Shown: positions 55,208-63,941, numbered from the stretch's first letter. The stretch: 64,000 nt of DNA from Tannerella forsythia (GCF_003860135.1 NZ_RQYN01000005.1:1-64000); one strand, 5' to 3'. The notes: generated by a model from the sequence alone, not told the origin. Numbers and translations are program-made.

Positions 55208-55723
55208 ATGAAACGAAATATATTAAACGCAATTTGGGTGACGGGGCTGCTTGCCTTCGCCGTGTTTTGCCTGTCTGCTTGTAATCACGAGTTGGATATT
55301 CAGCAAGCGTACCCGTTCACCGTCGAAACGATGCCGGTGCAGAAGAACATCGTCAAGGGACAGACGGTAGAAATCCGATGCCGCTTAGTAAAAGAGGGCA
55401 ATTATCAATATACAAAGTACTTTATTCGCTATTTTCAACCCGACGGAAAAGGAGAACTGAGGTTGGGGAACGGCACTTTGCTTTTGCCCAACGAACGCTA
55501 TCCGCTCACCAAAGAAAAGTTCAGGCTGTATTACACTTCTCGAACTACCGACCAACAGGTCATCGACGTGTACATCGAGGATAGCTTCGGTCAGGTGGTG
55601 CAGAAAACATTCGGCTGGAAGAATGACAATGCGGATGAAAAAGAGCACCGCGTGCAGGAAAAGGTAAGGCTTCTGACACGACGTATAGCCAGACCGCTGT
55701 ATGCAGTATGGTACGGATACTAA
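55208..55723 (+). CDS. traQ: TraQ (DUF3872) lipoprotein
   Basis: 171 residues with a lipobox LSAC near 22-25. It matches DUF3872/TraQ: DIQQAYPFTVETMPVQKNIVKGQTVEIRC, NYQYTKYFIRYFQPDGKGEL and a C-terminal helical tail. traP, the CHC2-type primase normally between traO and traQ, is missing. It ends the tra remnant, followed by a terminator. Confidence 0.85.
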   Translation: MKRNILNAIWVTGLLAFAVFCLSACNHELDIQQAYPFTVETMPVQKNIVKGQTVEIRCRLVKEGNYQYTKYFIRYFQPDGKGELRLGNGTLLLPNERYPLTKEKFRLYYTSRTTDQQVIDVYIEDSFGQVVQKTFGWKNDNADEKEHRVQEKVRLLTRRIARPLYAVWYGY

Positions 55724-55728
55724 AATAA

Positions 55729-55749
55729 AACGCCTGGGATTCGGGCGTT
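55729..55749 (+). terminator. terminator of the tra remnant
   Basis: AACGCC and GGCGTT form a stem around TGGGATTCG, followed by a T run, right after the traQ stop. Confidence 0.8.
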
Positions 55750-55832
55750 TTTTTATGTTCAACTTTTTAGGACGCAGTTCACACGACCTTGCGAGAAAGC
55801 TTTTTCGCACTGTAAACGATATGCAACCCTAC

Positions 55833-57053
55833 TCAATTAATTTTCCAGTAGCCCGTTTTCTTACTGCCCATGCGGGATACGATACCTCGCTCTTTAAGCC
55901 GGCTAATATGATTCTCGATGGTGCGGACAGGCTTTGAGAGTTTTTGAGCCATTTCAAAAACTCTAATATATTGGTTCTCTCTGATTAATGAGACAATCGC
56001 TTGCTCAACCTCATTTAATCCACCTTTTATTCCACCTCTTAAACCACCATTGTTTTTCTCTTCGCTTTCAACATATCGAACCATCGCATTTCCGATAATA
56101 TCAAGCATAAAGTCGATAAATGGACGACAATCGGGCATACCGCTGTTGGATTGCGATTGTTGCAGGGCTTGGTAATACTTTTCTTGGTTGTAGTAAATCA
56201 TTGTCTCTACGGGAAGCCACTCAAAAAGCTCGTTCCATTTCGAGAGAACAAGCGTTTGCCAAAGCCGTCCTATTCTGCCGTTTCCGTCACGGAACGGATG
56301 AATATGCTCTATCATAAAGTGCATGGCCGAACTCTTTATAAGAGCGTGCGTATCGGTTGTTTTTCCCCACTCCAATAGTTCGGCAACCCGTGCAGGCACT
56401 TCTTCAAAATTTGCCCCTAAATGCAACACCTTTCCCTTGCTATCGACAACGGCAACGCCAACACTACGGAATTGCCCTGACTCTTGAATGAGATTCTCGG
56501 TGATAGCCCTGTGTGCTTTCAGAAGGTCATCAACGCTATATGGATCTAAATCGGGTATTTGCCCGTATGCCGAAAAAGCGTTTTTCACCTCTTGAATATC
56601 GTGCAGAGGAGCAAACACGACCTTGTCGTTAATCACATCAAACACCTGCTGAACAGTGAGCCTGTTGCCCTCGATAGCCGTTGTAGAACCGACCGTAAGA
56701 ATGCGGTTTGTTCTTTTCAGGTGCAATACGTCTTTCGACTGCTCCTCCGAAATCTTTACACGTTCCAACAGAGCATAAATCTTACCGATTTGCTCGTGCC
56801 ATAAGGGATTATATGTAAAGAAAGTGTCCATTCGGTTTGTAGCCCTCTTGATTTTCGGATTATTTCGTATATATTTTTTTGCTTCGTGCAAAGTTAAAAC
56901 TTTTTCCGGGAATATGCTTATTTGCTCTATGTAAACATGGGTCTGTAATTGTGATAGCCTTTTCAAATTTAGCGCTTCTCCTAATTGAATTACTGTTGAA
57001 CAAATAGAATGAATTTCATTTCTTTTCGGCTTTTTGTTACTTTTTCTCCCCAT
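55833..57053 (-). CDS. class II Fic-domain protein
   Basis: 406 residues. Fic motif HPFRDGNGRIGR near 252-263, with the catalytic His and the nucleotide-binding GNGR. The N-terminal inhibitory helix motif TAIEGN (about 125-130) is the (S/T)xxxE(G/N) form that makes this a class II Fic, autoinhibited until the helix moves. A C-terminal winged helix (YIRVFEMAQKLSKPVRTIENHISRLKERGIV) could bind DNA or partners. It would AMPylate a protein target. It overlaps a 54-residue gene upstream by 17 bp. Confidence 0.88.
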   Translation of the reverse strand: MGRKSNKKPKRNEIHSICSTVIQLGEALNLKRLSQLQTHVYIEQISIFPEKVLTLHEAKKYIRNNPKIKRATNRMDTFFTYNPLWHEQIGKIYALLERVKISEEQSKDVLHLKRTNRILTVGSTTAIEGNRLTVQQVFDVINDKVVFAPLHDIQEVKNAFSAYGQIPDLDPYSVDDLLKAHRAITENLIQESGQFRSVGVAVVDSKGKVLHLGANFEEVPARVAELLEWGKTTDTHALIKSSAMHFMIEHIHPFRDGNGRIGRLWQTLVLSKWNELFEWLPVETMIYYNQEKYYQALQQSQSNSGMPDCRPFIDFMLDIIGNAMVRYVESEEKNNGGLRGGIKGGLNEVEQAIVSLIRENQYIRVFEMAQKLSKPVRTIENHISRLKERGIVSRMGSKKTGYWKIN

Positions 57054-57201
57054 TCATTAGGTAAGTCATGGAAAAAGATACTTCGTAAACAACATATTTG
57101 TCGCAACTGTATCCCTCCATTTGGATAATCTGATTTACTTCTACTACCTGCTCGGCTCTGTCAATCTGCTTGTTTGCACCTAATAAAAATACCTTGCTCA
57201 T
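57037..57201 (-). CDS. small protein coupled to Fic
   Basis: 54 residues (MSKVFLLGANKQIDRAEQVV to SMTYLMNGEKK). Its last codons overlap the Fic start, so translation is coupled. The sequence is not recognised and has no Fic-antitoxin motif (SxxxEG), which would be unneeded because the Fic protein carries its own. It may be a regulator or a conserved transposon gene. Confidence 0.5.
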   Translation of the reverse strand: MSKVFLLGANKQIDRAEQVVEVNQIIQMEGYSCDKYVVYEVSFSMTYLMNGEKK

Positions 57202-57220
57202 GATTTTGAATTTTAGGAAG

Positions 57221-57466
57221 TTATAGAAATGTCAGTAAGGCGAGAAGAACGAGAATAACGGTGAGCAACCCCACCAGTAAGGAGATAATACCCCGAAGAA
57301 TGGGAATTAGCAGATACCAAGCAGCCAACACCCAGAGAAAGCCTGTACCCCAAACGAAGTACCCCAAAACCACAAGAGCGATTTTCCCTGCTGATTTTAT
57401 GCTAATTGGAAGGTAGGCTGTCGTTCGATGTTTCCTGTTTTTTTCGATGCTTCTCCTAACCTCTGA
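57221..57466 (-). CDS. possible small membrane protein without clear start
   Basis: An open frame ends at TAA 57221 and encodes two hydrophobic helices: IALVVLGYFVWGTGFLWVLA and LRGIISLLVGLLTVILVLLALLTFL. The basic N-terminal part (SEVRRSIEKNRKHR) has no ATG; a run of nine A at 57468-57476 may hide a frameshift. Small membrane proteins of this kind occur in tra regions of Bacteroidales elements. It may be a decayed gene. Confidence 0.4.
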   Translation of the reverse strand, partial: SEVRRSIEKNRKHRTTAYLPISIKSAGKIALVVLGYFVWGTGFLWVLAAWYLLIPILRGIISLLVGLLTVILVLLALLTFL

Positions 57467-57883
57467 CTTTTTTTTTATGCCCTATCGGAGCCGGTAAGGA
57501 GTGTCGAGTTTCAGGTGCAATGAGAAAGTAGTGTTCAGCCGTCGTCCGGTTTTTGACGAATAAATACGCTCGCCCGAAGCATAAGGGAAAGAGGAAGATT
57601 TTTCGTTCAAACCGTAAGGCTTGAACTTGCGACGGCGTTAAGAACACGAAAATACTTTCGCAACTGAACCCGACACGTCTTACCGCTTTCCGGATGCTTT
57701 GTCTTAGAGAGGAAGAGATTATATTCGAGGGAAGCAGAGAAAAAAGGATATAGGATATCAGGACTATCGGATTTTGAATAAATAATCGTCTTCTTCGTTT
57801 CTAAGAATAGACTTTACAGCATGTTATAAACGAAATGAAGAATTGAAAAAACGATTTTTCATGGTTTTTGCTTACAAATACAG

Positions 57884-58121
57884 TATCTTTGTAGGAGAAA
57901 TATAGAAGTATATGTATTGCGGGAATATTTTTCTGCAATTCATGATATATAACATAACGTTCGCTGAACGTCTCGTTACGGAAACTGGTAATTTTCAAAT
58001 GGAAGAGACCGATGCGCAATGTTCATGCTATACGCAAGTATGGCGTGGGCTTGCCTGTCTTCTTCCAAGGGCATACCAGTGCCTCGTAACGAAGCAGCGT
58101 GAGTTCCACGCTTTCTTTTTT
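57884..58121 (+). promoter_or_regulatory. promoter and long leader with attenuator-like hairpin
   Basis: TATCTTTG (57884-57891) is a -7 box. A leader of about 270 bases follows, with AGCGTG/CACGCT (58096-58112) and TTCTTTTTT, which looks like a terminator, 50 bp before the reductase gene. A 72-codon frame (57912-58130) spans the leader. This could be a transcription-attenuation leader. The stretch 57467-57880 holds nothing I can support. Confidence 0.4.
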
Positions 58122-58170
58122 GGAGGTTAGCGAATGTTCTTTGACTGGAAAAATGGCAATAAATTGAGAC

Positions 58171-58698
58171 ATGAAAAAGATTAAACTGTACATCGCTGTT
58201 TCTTCGGATGGATATATCGCACCTCCCGACGGAGACTTGAGTTGGCTTGTCAATCACCCGATACCATCGAAGGAAGAACATCAAGATTTCTTAAACTCCG
58301 TGGATACCGTTCTTTTAGATGGTAATATGTACAGTAATCTTGTTTGTATGGATATTCTATGGCCATACAAAGGCAAAGAGGTATATGTCGTTTCTTCTCA
58401 TCCGGTCTTAGCAAAGTATGACGTAAAATTCATCACGGAAAAGGTTTCGGAGACGATTGCTGACCTCAAAAGAGCGGAAGGGAAGGACATTTGGCTTGCC
58501 GGAGGCGCCGACCTCATTTCCTTATTACGTGACAATGGCTTGATTGACGAAATGATAATCATTTACACGCCTGAAGTCTTTGAAAAGGGGATTGCTTTAT
58601 TCTCAGGGATTCCTGAAAAGTCCGGTTGGGTACAAATAGAAAACAAGGAATTTGATAGTAGTATGATTCGAAAGATATATCGATGTTTAGGAGGGTAA
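58171..58698 (+). CDS. RibD C-terminal/dihydrofolate reductase-like protein
   Basis: 175 residues of the RibD_C/DHFR-like fold: KLYIAVSSDGYIAPPDGDLSWL at the start, TVLLDGNMYSNL, then the nucleotide-binding DIWLAGGADLISLLRDNGLIDEMIIIYTPEVF. Such stand-alone reductases use NADPH; the substrate is unknown. It is a complete gene, possibly a carried resistance or metabolic function, behind a long structured leader. Confidence 0.85.
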   Translation: MKKIKLYIAVSSDGYIAPPDGDLSWLVNHPIPSKEEHQDFLNSVDTVLLDGNMYSNLVCMDILWPYKGKEVYVVSSHPVLAKYDVKFITEKVSETIADLKRAEGKDIWLAGGADLISLLRDNGLIDEMIIIYTPEVFEKGIALFSGIPEKSGWVQIENKEFDSSMIRKIYRCLGG

Positions 58699-58765
58699 GT
58701 TGGCAAAGCAGAGAAGAAACCTACTCCTTTGAAGAAGCAGGCTTCTCTATTTTTATAGAATTTGG

Positions 58766-59284
58766 CTAAGTACCTTTTTTCTGGTAGCATTTACTTCCAT
58801 CCGGCGAGATATAAAAATCGAATGTTTCTTCGACGGTTGTACCCGAAATATCGAGCGAGTACTTGCAACGGATAATCACGACAAGCACGTCTGCCGGATT
58901 CTGGCTGTCATACTCTCGTAAGTTGTCGGGTGGCAAAGTTCTAAGCGAATCAATCCGAGCGTTCATTCGCTCAATGTCTTCCGCATACTTGTCGTATTCG
59001 CTTTTCAGCTTGGTGGCGGTCTGCAAATCTTCGGTTAGTTTCTTCGCGAGTTCAATACGTTTGATGACAACCTCCTTATCCTTTCTAAAATCGTTTGTCA
59101 GATAAGCAATACTGTCGGCAACCGTGACTATGCCTTATTCCGACATTTCCAATACCTTAAAGTCAATGCCGGATTGACCTTTCAATACGTAATCACGAAT
59201 GGCTTTCTCGTACTTGCTGTTCATATTGAACTCACTGCAAGCAACGAAGAGAACCGCAATCAAAAAATAAATTGTCTTTTTCAT
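58766..59284 (-). pseudogene. lipoprotein gene with in-frame stop
   Basis: The frame opens at ATG 59284 with a lipoprotein signal (MKKTIYFLIAVLFVACSEF, lipobox VACS) and meets TAA at 59137-59135 after KVLEMSE. It then continues in the same frame (GIVTVADSIAYLTNDFRKDKEVV) to the stop at 58766, with a coiled-coil part and a C-terminal beta part. A single base change would restore it. The family is not recognised. Confidence 0.8.
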
Positions 59285-59310
59285 AACTGAATTGTTTGTG
59301 AATATTCTAC

Positions 59311-59730
59311 TTAATTTAGTTTTATATCAGCAAATCTTGACGATAAGTTATATACCACCCAAACCTCTTTTTCTTTTTGGGGCTTTGTACAGATATATTC
59401 GGTCAAAGCCTTCATGACCCATTCCCTAAAAGCTCTTGCTTCAAAGGAGGCCGTCCGGTAACTTATGAATATGAGAGCTTCCAAATTATAGAGCTTCATT
59501 TCAGATTCGCGGCCATTATACTTATATTTATGTATACAGCTCACTTCGTCTTCACACAATAACCCGGATTTGAATATACTCCGAAGCTGATTGCCGATGC
59601 TACTTACATAAACATTAAACAGACTCGCAATCTCATGCTTAGTCATCCATAAAGTGCAATTTACAAGTTTTGCTTCAACAACAAATTGATTTTCGCCGTT
59701 TTCTCGGATTTTGATATAACCTCGATTCAT
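59311..59730 (-). CDS. RhuM-like protein
   Basis: 139 residues. The pattern TLWMTKHEIASLFNVYVSSIGNQLRSIFKSGLL followed by MKLYNLEALIFISYRTASFEARAFREWVMKALTEYI is that of RhuM/virulence-type proteins: an HTH-like start and a conserved FRxW segment. They are usually linked to mobile elements, with unknown biochemical role. A shorter relative lies at 63263-63625 beside the other recombinases. Confidence 0.7.
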   Translation of the reverse strand: MNRGYIKIRENGENQFVVEAKLVNCTLWMTKHEIASLFNVYVSSIGNQLRSIFKSGLLCEDEVSCIHKYKYNGRESEMKLYNLEALIFISYRTASFEARAFREWVMKALTEYICTKPQKEKEVWVVYNLSSRFADIKLN

Positions 59731-59750
59731 AACACAACATAGTTAATCGG

Positions 59751-60269
59751 TTATTCCTCCTCTTGCTTTGCTGTGAAACCGATTCGCCGGCGAGGTTTGT
59801 TTTCTTGCTCTTTTTGTGATGCAAGTTCGGTGAGTGCTTGGTAGATGTCACTAAACTGCATATTCGTTTCAATCATAAACTCCTCCAGTTTGCGATTCAA
59901 TTCGGCGTAGCCTAAGGCGTATTGACGCAGTACCACGAACGCCCGCATAATAGAGATATTCACCTCGATAGCTTTGGGACTTCTTAATACAGAAGAGAGC
60001 ATTGCCACCCCTTGTTCGGTAAATGCAAATGGAAGGGCTGGACTGAATTTCAGGTTCTGAGGCAGGTTGTCACATATTGTGATAAGCTCTTGCCATTCAC
60101 TTTTCGTGAGTTCAAACATAAAATCCGGCGGAAAACGCTTTATATTACGTTTCACGGCTTGTTTCAACGCACGTGTTTCGACCTCATAGAGCTCGGCAAG
60201 ATTATAATCAAGCATTACTCGTTGCTCCCGAATCTCGAAAATCTTGTTTTGAATGAGTTGTAATTCCAT
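59751..60269 (-). CDS. ORF6N-domain protein
   Basis: 172 residues. The ORF6N domain (about 5-90) reads IQNKIFEIREQRVMLDYNLAELYEVETRALKQAVKRNIKRFPPDFMFEL, followed by FAFTEQGVAMLSSVLRSPKAIEVNISIMRAFVVLR. These DNA-binding proteins resemble phage antirepressors and are common beside Bacteroidales recombinases. It is 20 bp upstream of the RhuM-like gene on the same strand. Confidence 0.88.
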   Translation of the reverse strand: MELQLIQNKIFEIREQRVMLDYNLAELYEVETRALKQAVKRNIKRFPPDFMFELTKSEWQELITICDNLPQNLKFSPALPFAFTEQGVAMLSSVLRSPKAIEVNISIMRAFVVLRQYALGYAELNRKLEEFMIETNMQFSDIYQALTELASQKEQENKPRRRIGFTAKQEEE

Positions 60270-60281
60270 AGTTCGATGAAT

Positions 60282-60498
60282 TTATGGGTTGATGGCTAAT
60301 TTTTCATCAAGGCTTTTAATCTTAGCTGCAAAAAGATTCATGTCATCACTGATTTTAGAGTCTGTGATACGTGCATAAATCTGAGTTGTCCGGATGTTCG
60401 TATGGCCTAACATCTTACTGACACTTTCAATGGACACTCCCTTTGATAGAGTGAGAGTCGCAAAAGTGTGCCGGGCGCAATGGTAAATACAAGCCTAA
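60282..60498 (-). pseudogene. tyrosine recombinase stump, C-terminal end
   Basis: The frame reads [39 protein letters not shown] and ends at LAINP, the catalytic C-terminus of a tyrosine recombinase with HxxR, GH and Tyr. All upstream domains are missing; at about 60498 unrelated sequence begins, leading to the next recombinase pair on the other strand. It is the stump of an older integrase cut by a later rearrangement. Confidence 0.85.
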
Positions 60499-60529
60499 GC
60501 AGGCATAAGAGGAACATAGGTATAAATAA

Positions 60530-60620
60530 GGTAACTGGTTGTGAATTAGCTGTTTTTCTATATTCTGCAACAGATAGGGATAGGCAAAATAGTATGGGAT
60601 ATTGAGACCTTTCAGTTACC
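60530..60620. promoter_or_regulatory. candidate recombinase arm sites
   Basis: GGTAACTG (60530-60537) and CAGTTACC (60613-60620) form an inverted pair; the second lies in TTCAGTTACCAAACCG. The motif is shared with 28744-28799 upstream of the homologous recombinase of the nested element. No gene is seen between 60499 and 60770. Confidence 0.5.
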
Positions 60621-60770
60621 AAACCGTTATCCTGTTGTTTCCCGAACAAGCTGAGGTAACGATTATTGGAAGATTTTTTCTCATCTCGTTTCTTTCTGTC
60701 TGTTTATCAATATTTTGCGTATCAGAGAACGCTTTAGCAACGGGTAATTTTGCCCATAAAATTAAAGCGT

Positions 60771-62000
60771 ATGAGGATAGAAAAGTTCAAGGTGTTGCTC
60801 TACCTGAAAAAGAGCAGACCCGACAAGTCGGGCAAAGCCCCCATCATGGGACGCATTACCGTCAATCGTTCGATGGTGCAGTTCAGTTGCAAAATCTCCT
60901 GTACTCCTGACTTATGGAATCCTCGTGAGAGTCGGTTGAACGGTAAAAGCAATGAAGCCGTGGAGGTGAATGCCAAATTGGACAAGCTGCTACTCTCCAT
61001 CCATGCGGCATTCGACACCTTGGAGGAACGTAAGGTCGATTTTGACGCCGAAGCTGTCAAGGACCTGTTTCAAGGAAGTCTCGGAACGCAGATGACTCTA
61101 TTGGGAATGACGGACATTGTCTGCGAGGAATTGAGGAAACGCATCGGGATAGACCGTGCAAAGGGAACTTACCCAGCCTATATCTATACCCGTAGAACTT
61201 TGGCAGAGTTCATCGAAAAGGAGTTTTGCACCAAAGACATCGCTTTCGGTCAGATGACGGAGCAGTTCATTCACGATTATCAGAGTTTCATCTTGGACGA
61301 TAAAGGACTTGCCATAGATACCTGCCGACACTATCTGGCTATCGTCAAGAAGGTATGCCGTAAAGCCTACAAGGAAGGTTATGCCGACAAATGTTTCTTC
61401 GCACACTTCAGTCTCCCCAAGCAAGAGGAGAAGACACCGAAAGCCCTAAGCCGGGAATCCTTTGAGAAAATCCGTGACTTGGAAATTCCTGAACATCGTG
61501 CTTCCCATATCTTGGCAAGGGATCTCTTCCTTTTCGCCTGCTATACAGGGACAGCCTACGCCGATGCTGTTTCCGTTACACGGGATAACCTATTCACGGA
61601 TGATAATGGCTGTCTATGGTTAAAATACCGCCGCAAGAAAAACGAGCTTCGCGCCTGTGTCAAGCTGCTGCCCGAAGCCATCGAATTGATAGAGAAATAC
61701 AACGACGATACCCGTCCGACTCTTTTTCCGATGCTATACCATCCCAACCTTCGCCGTCTGATGAAAAGCCTTGCGGTTCTTGCCGACATCAAGGAAGACC
61801 TGACCTACCATGCCGGCAGGCATTCCTTCGCTTCGTTGATTACTCTGGAAGCCGGAGTACCCATAGAGACCATCTGCAAGATGCTGGGACACTCCAACCT
61901 GCAAACTACTCAGATATATGCGAAGGTAACTCCCAAGAAACTCTTCGAAGATATGGACAAATACATCGAAGCGACAAAAGACCTCAAACTCGTATTATAA
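60771..62000 (+). CDS. tyrosine recombinase, first of the right-hand pair
   Basis: 409 residues from ATG 60771. Arm-binding domain (FKVLLYLKKSRPDKSGKAPIMGRITVNRSMVQFSCKI), core domain, and catalytic motifs CYTGTAYADAVSV, YHAGRHSFASL and LGHSNLQTTQIYAKV. It is the counterpart of 27404-28657 and is followed by a second recombinase 53 bp on. With 62054-63256 it marks the integration module of a separate element that continues to the right. Confidence 0.9.
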   Translation: MRIEKFKVLLYLKKSRPDKSGKAPIMGRITVNRSMVQFSCKISCTPDLWNPRESRLNGKSNEAVEVNAKLDKLLLSIHAAFDTLEERKVDFDAEAVKDLFQGSLGTQMTLLGMTDIVCEELRKRIGIDRAKGTYPAYIYTRRTLAEFIEKEFCTKDIAFGQMTEQFIHDYQSFILDDKGLAIDTCRHYLAIVKKVCRKAYKEGYADKCFFAHFSLPKQEEKTPKALSRESFEKIRDLEIPEHRASHILARDLFLFACYTGTAYADAVSVTRDNLFTDDNGCLWLKYRRKKNELRACVKLLPEAIELIEKYNDDTRPTLFPMLYHPNLRRLMKSLAVLADIKEDLTYHAGRHSFASLITLEAGVPIETICKMLGHSNLQTTQIYAKVTPKKLFEDMDKYIEATKDLKLVL

Positions 62001-62053
62001 AAACACAGACATATTGAAAGCAGAGTGAAAACAAAAAAAACAATGAAATAACC

Positions 62054-63256
62054 ATGCGCAGTACATTCTCTTTACTACTCTATATCAATCGCAACAAAGT
62101 TCGTGCAGACGGTACAACTTCCGTCCTTTGCCGAATCTCCATTGACGGGAAAAGCACGACGATAACCACCGGTATCTCCTGCAAACCCCAACAATGGAAC
62201 GCCAAAAATGCAGAGGCCTCAGATACACGGACAAACAACCGTCTGAAGAAATTCCGCAGTAATGCGGAACGGCTTTATGAGGATCTGCTCAAGAAATACG
62301 GCGTTGTCAGTGCCGAACTGTTGAAAAACGAAATCGCAGGACATGTCGTAGTCCCCCTTCATTTACTCCGGATGGGAGAAAGAGAAAGAGAACGCCTTGC
62401 GATAAGAGCCAAAGAAATAGGCTCAAACTCCACATACAGGAGTTCAAGATATTACCAAAGTTATATTCGCGAGTTTTTGGAGTCAAAAGGCATGAGCGAC
62501 ATTGCTTTCTCAGACATCACCGAGGAGTTCGGACGGGAATACAAGGTTTATCTGAAACGATACAAAAACTTCGGAGCATCGCAGACCAACCATTGCCTTT
62601 GTTGGCTGAACCGATTAGTTTACCTTGCCGTTGACCATGAGATTATTAGAGCCAATCCATTGGAAGAAGTCGAATATGAGAAGAAGCCACCTGCCAAGCG
62701 TATGCATATCAGCAAAGCGGAGTTGAAACAACTGCTGGAACTGAAACTCCCCGACAATGACCCTTTGAAAGAACTGGCTCGACGGACTTTTATCTTCTCC
62801 TGTTTTACGGGGCTTGCCTATGTCGATACACAATTGCTTTATCCGCACCACATAGGGAAAACTGCCGAAGGAAGACGTTATATACGGATTAACCGCAGGA
62901 AGACAAAGGTAGAGTCATTTATCCCCCTGCATCCGATAGCGGAGCAGATTATCAATCTGTACAACACGACCGATGACACACAACCCGTCTTCCCTCTGCC
63001 AAGCAGGGATATGATGTGGTTTGAAATACACGAACTGGGCGTCATCATCGGGCGCAAGGAGAATCTGTCCTACCATCAAGCCCGGCACAGCTTCGGCTCG
63101 TTTTTGATTTCCGAGGGGATTTGTACGGAGAGCATTGCTAAGATGATGGGGCACGCCTCCATCACCAGCACGCAGACTTATGCGAAGATTTCTGAGAAGA
63201 AAATCTCAGAAGATATGGACAGGCTGATAGAAAGACGAAAGAACAACGAATATTGA
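62054..63256 (+). CDS. tyrosine recombinase, second of the right-hand pair
   Basis: 400 residues: MRSTFSLLLYINRNKVRADGTTSVLCRISIDGK (arm-binding), core domain about 110-210, catalytic FTGLAYVDTQLL, YHQARHSFGSF and MGHASITSTQTYAKI. It is homologous to 26104-27393 and stands in the same order in its pair. It is intact. Confidence 0.9.
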   Translation: MRSTFSLLLYINRNKVRADGTTSVLCRISIDGKSTTITTGISCKPQQWNAKNAEASDTRTNNRLKKFRSNAERLYEDLLKKYGVVSAELLKNEIAGHVVVPLHLLRMGERERERLAIRAKEIGSNSTYRSSRYYQSYIREFLESKGMSDIAFSDITEEFGREYKVYLKRYKNFGASQTNHCLCWLNRLVYLAVDHEIIRANPLEEVEYEKKPPAKRMHISKAELKQLLELKLPDNDPLKELARRTFIFSCFTGLAYVDTQLLYPHHIGKTAEGRRYIRINRRKTKVESFIPLHPIAEQIINLYNTTDDTQPVFPLPSRDMMWFEIHELGVIIGRKENLSYHQARHSFGSFLISEGICTESIAKMMGHASITSTQTYAKISEKKISEDMDRLIERRKNNEY

Positions 63257-63262
63257 AACACG

Positions 63263-63625
63263 ATGAAAAGAGAAATCATAACCATCAGGGAGAATGGAGA
63301 AATACATATCCCGACAACTCCCGTATGGATGTCGGCTTGTGAGATAGCCAATCTGCTCGGGGCATTCTCTGGCAAGGTGAACGCACAAATCAAAGCGATA
63401 TTCAAAGAGGGGCTTTTGATGGAGACGGAAGCGATGAAGACAATCCGCTCAGAACGGGGATTTATTGATTTGTACAGTATTGAAATGATAGCAATGCTGT
63501 CGTTTCGTATTGCCACGCCACAGGCAAAGACTTTGCGCAGGTGGATAATCGGCAGGTTTTCTAAGAAGAAAGTTTCCTCCTCACCCATAATCGTCTGCTA
63601 TACCGTCGGCAGACAACATAATTAA
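63263..63625 (+). CDS. short RhuM-like protein
   Basis: 120 residues; IRENGEIHIPTTPVWMSACEIANLLGAFSGKVNAQIKAIFKEGLL and IEMIAMLSFRIATPQAKTLRRWI parallel the RhuM-like protein at 59311 (IRENGEN at the start, FREW near the end). It starts 6 bp after the recombinase stop, so it is cotranscribed and may regulate integration. The biochemical role is unknown. Confidence 0.7.
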   Translation: MKREIITIRENGEIHIPTTPVWMSACEIANLLGAFSGKVNAQIKAIFKEGLLMETEAMKTIRSERGFIDLYSIEMIAMLSFRIATPQAKTLRRWIIGRFSKKKVSSSPIIVCYTVGRQHN

Positions 63626-63627
63626 GG

Positions 63628-63669
63628 AAAAGCAGGCAGTGAGAGGATAATTTCCCACTGTCTGCTTTT
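63628..63669 (+). terminator. terminator of the recombinase operon
   Basis: AAAAGCAGGCAGTG pairs with CACTGTCTGCTTTT (one G-T pair) and continues into T residues, right after the RhuM-like stop. Confidence 0.85.
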
Positions 63670-63750
63670 TACTTACTGTACATTCCGTTGTGTCTTGATT
63701 TTGGCGTATGATGAGCCAATGAAGAAAAGTGGTCGAAGAAGCCAACAAAT

Positions 63751-63807
63751 CTTACGTAAGAATCAGAAAAAACTTACGTCACTTTTCTGGAATCTTACGT
63801 CACTTTT
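63751..63807. repeat. CTTACGT repeats near an element end
   Basis: CTTACGTAAG (a palindrome, 63751-63760) is followed by two direct copies of CTTACGTCACTTTT (63773-63786 and 63794-63807), 21 bp apart. Direct repeats of this spacing downstream of recombinase genes fit arm-type or excisionase sites. No gene is supported in 63670-64000. Confidence 0.6.
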
Positions 63808-63909
63808 TTTTGAGAGTTGCTTTGTCGTGGTCAAAACAAATCGACAATATGACCAAAATCAAGACAACAGAGGCAAACAGTTAAACCCTAACAGAAATAG
63901 ATTAATAAA

Positions 63910-63941
63910 CAGGCAGTAAGACGCATTTATCTCACTGCCTG
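63910..63941. terminator. hairpin terminator
   Basis: CAGGCAGTAAG pairs with CTCACTGCCTG (one mismatch), followed by T-rich sequence. It resembles the stem at 63628-63669. Confidence 0.55.

Noticed and set aside
57912-58130. 72-codon frame in the leader before the reductase gene
   Set aside because: The composition does not look like a folded protein and it spans a terminator-like hairpin; treated as leader, though a leader peptide cannot be excluded.
63695-63919. 74-codon frame at the right end
   Set aside because: It covers the CTTACGT repeats, has low-complexity composition and no start context.
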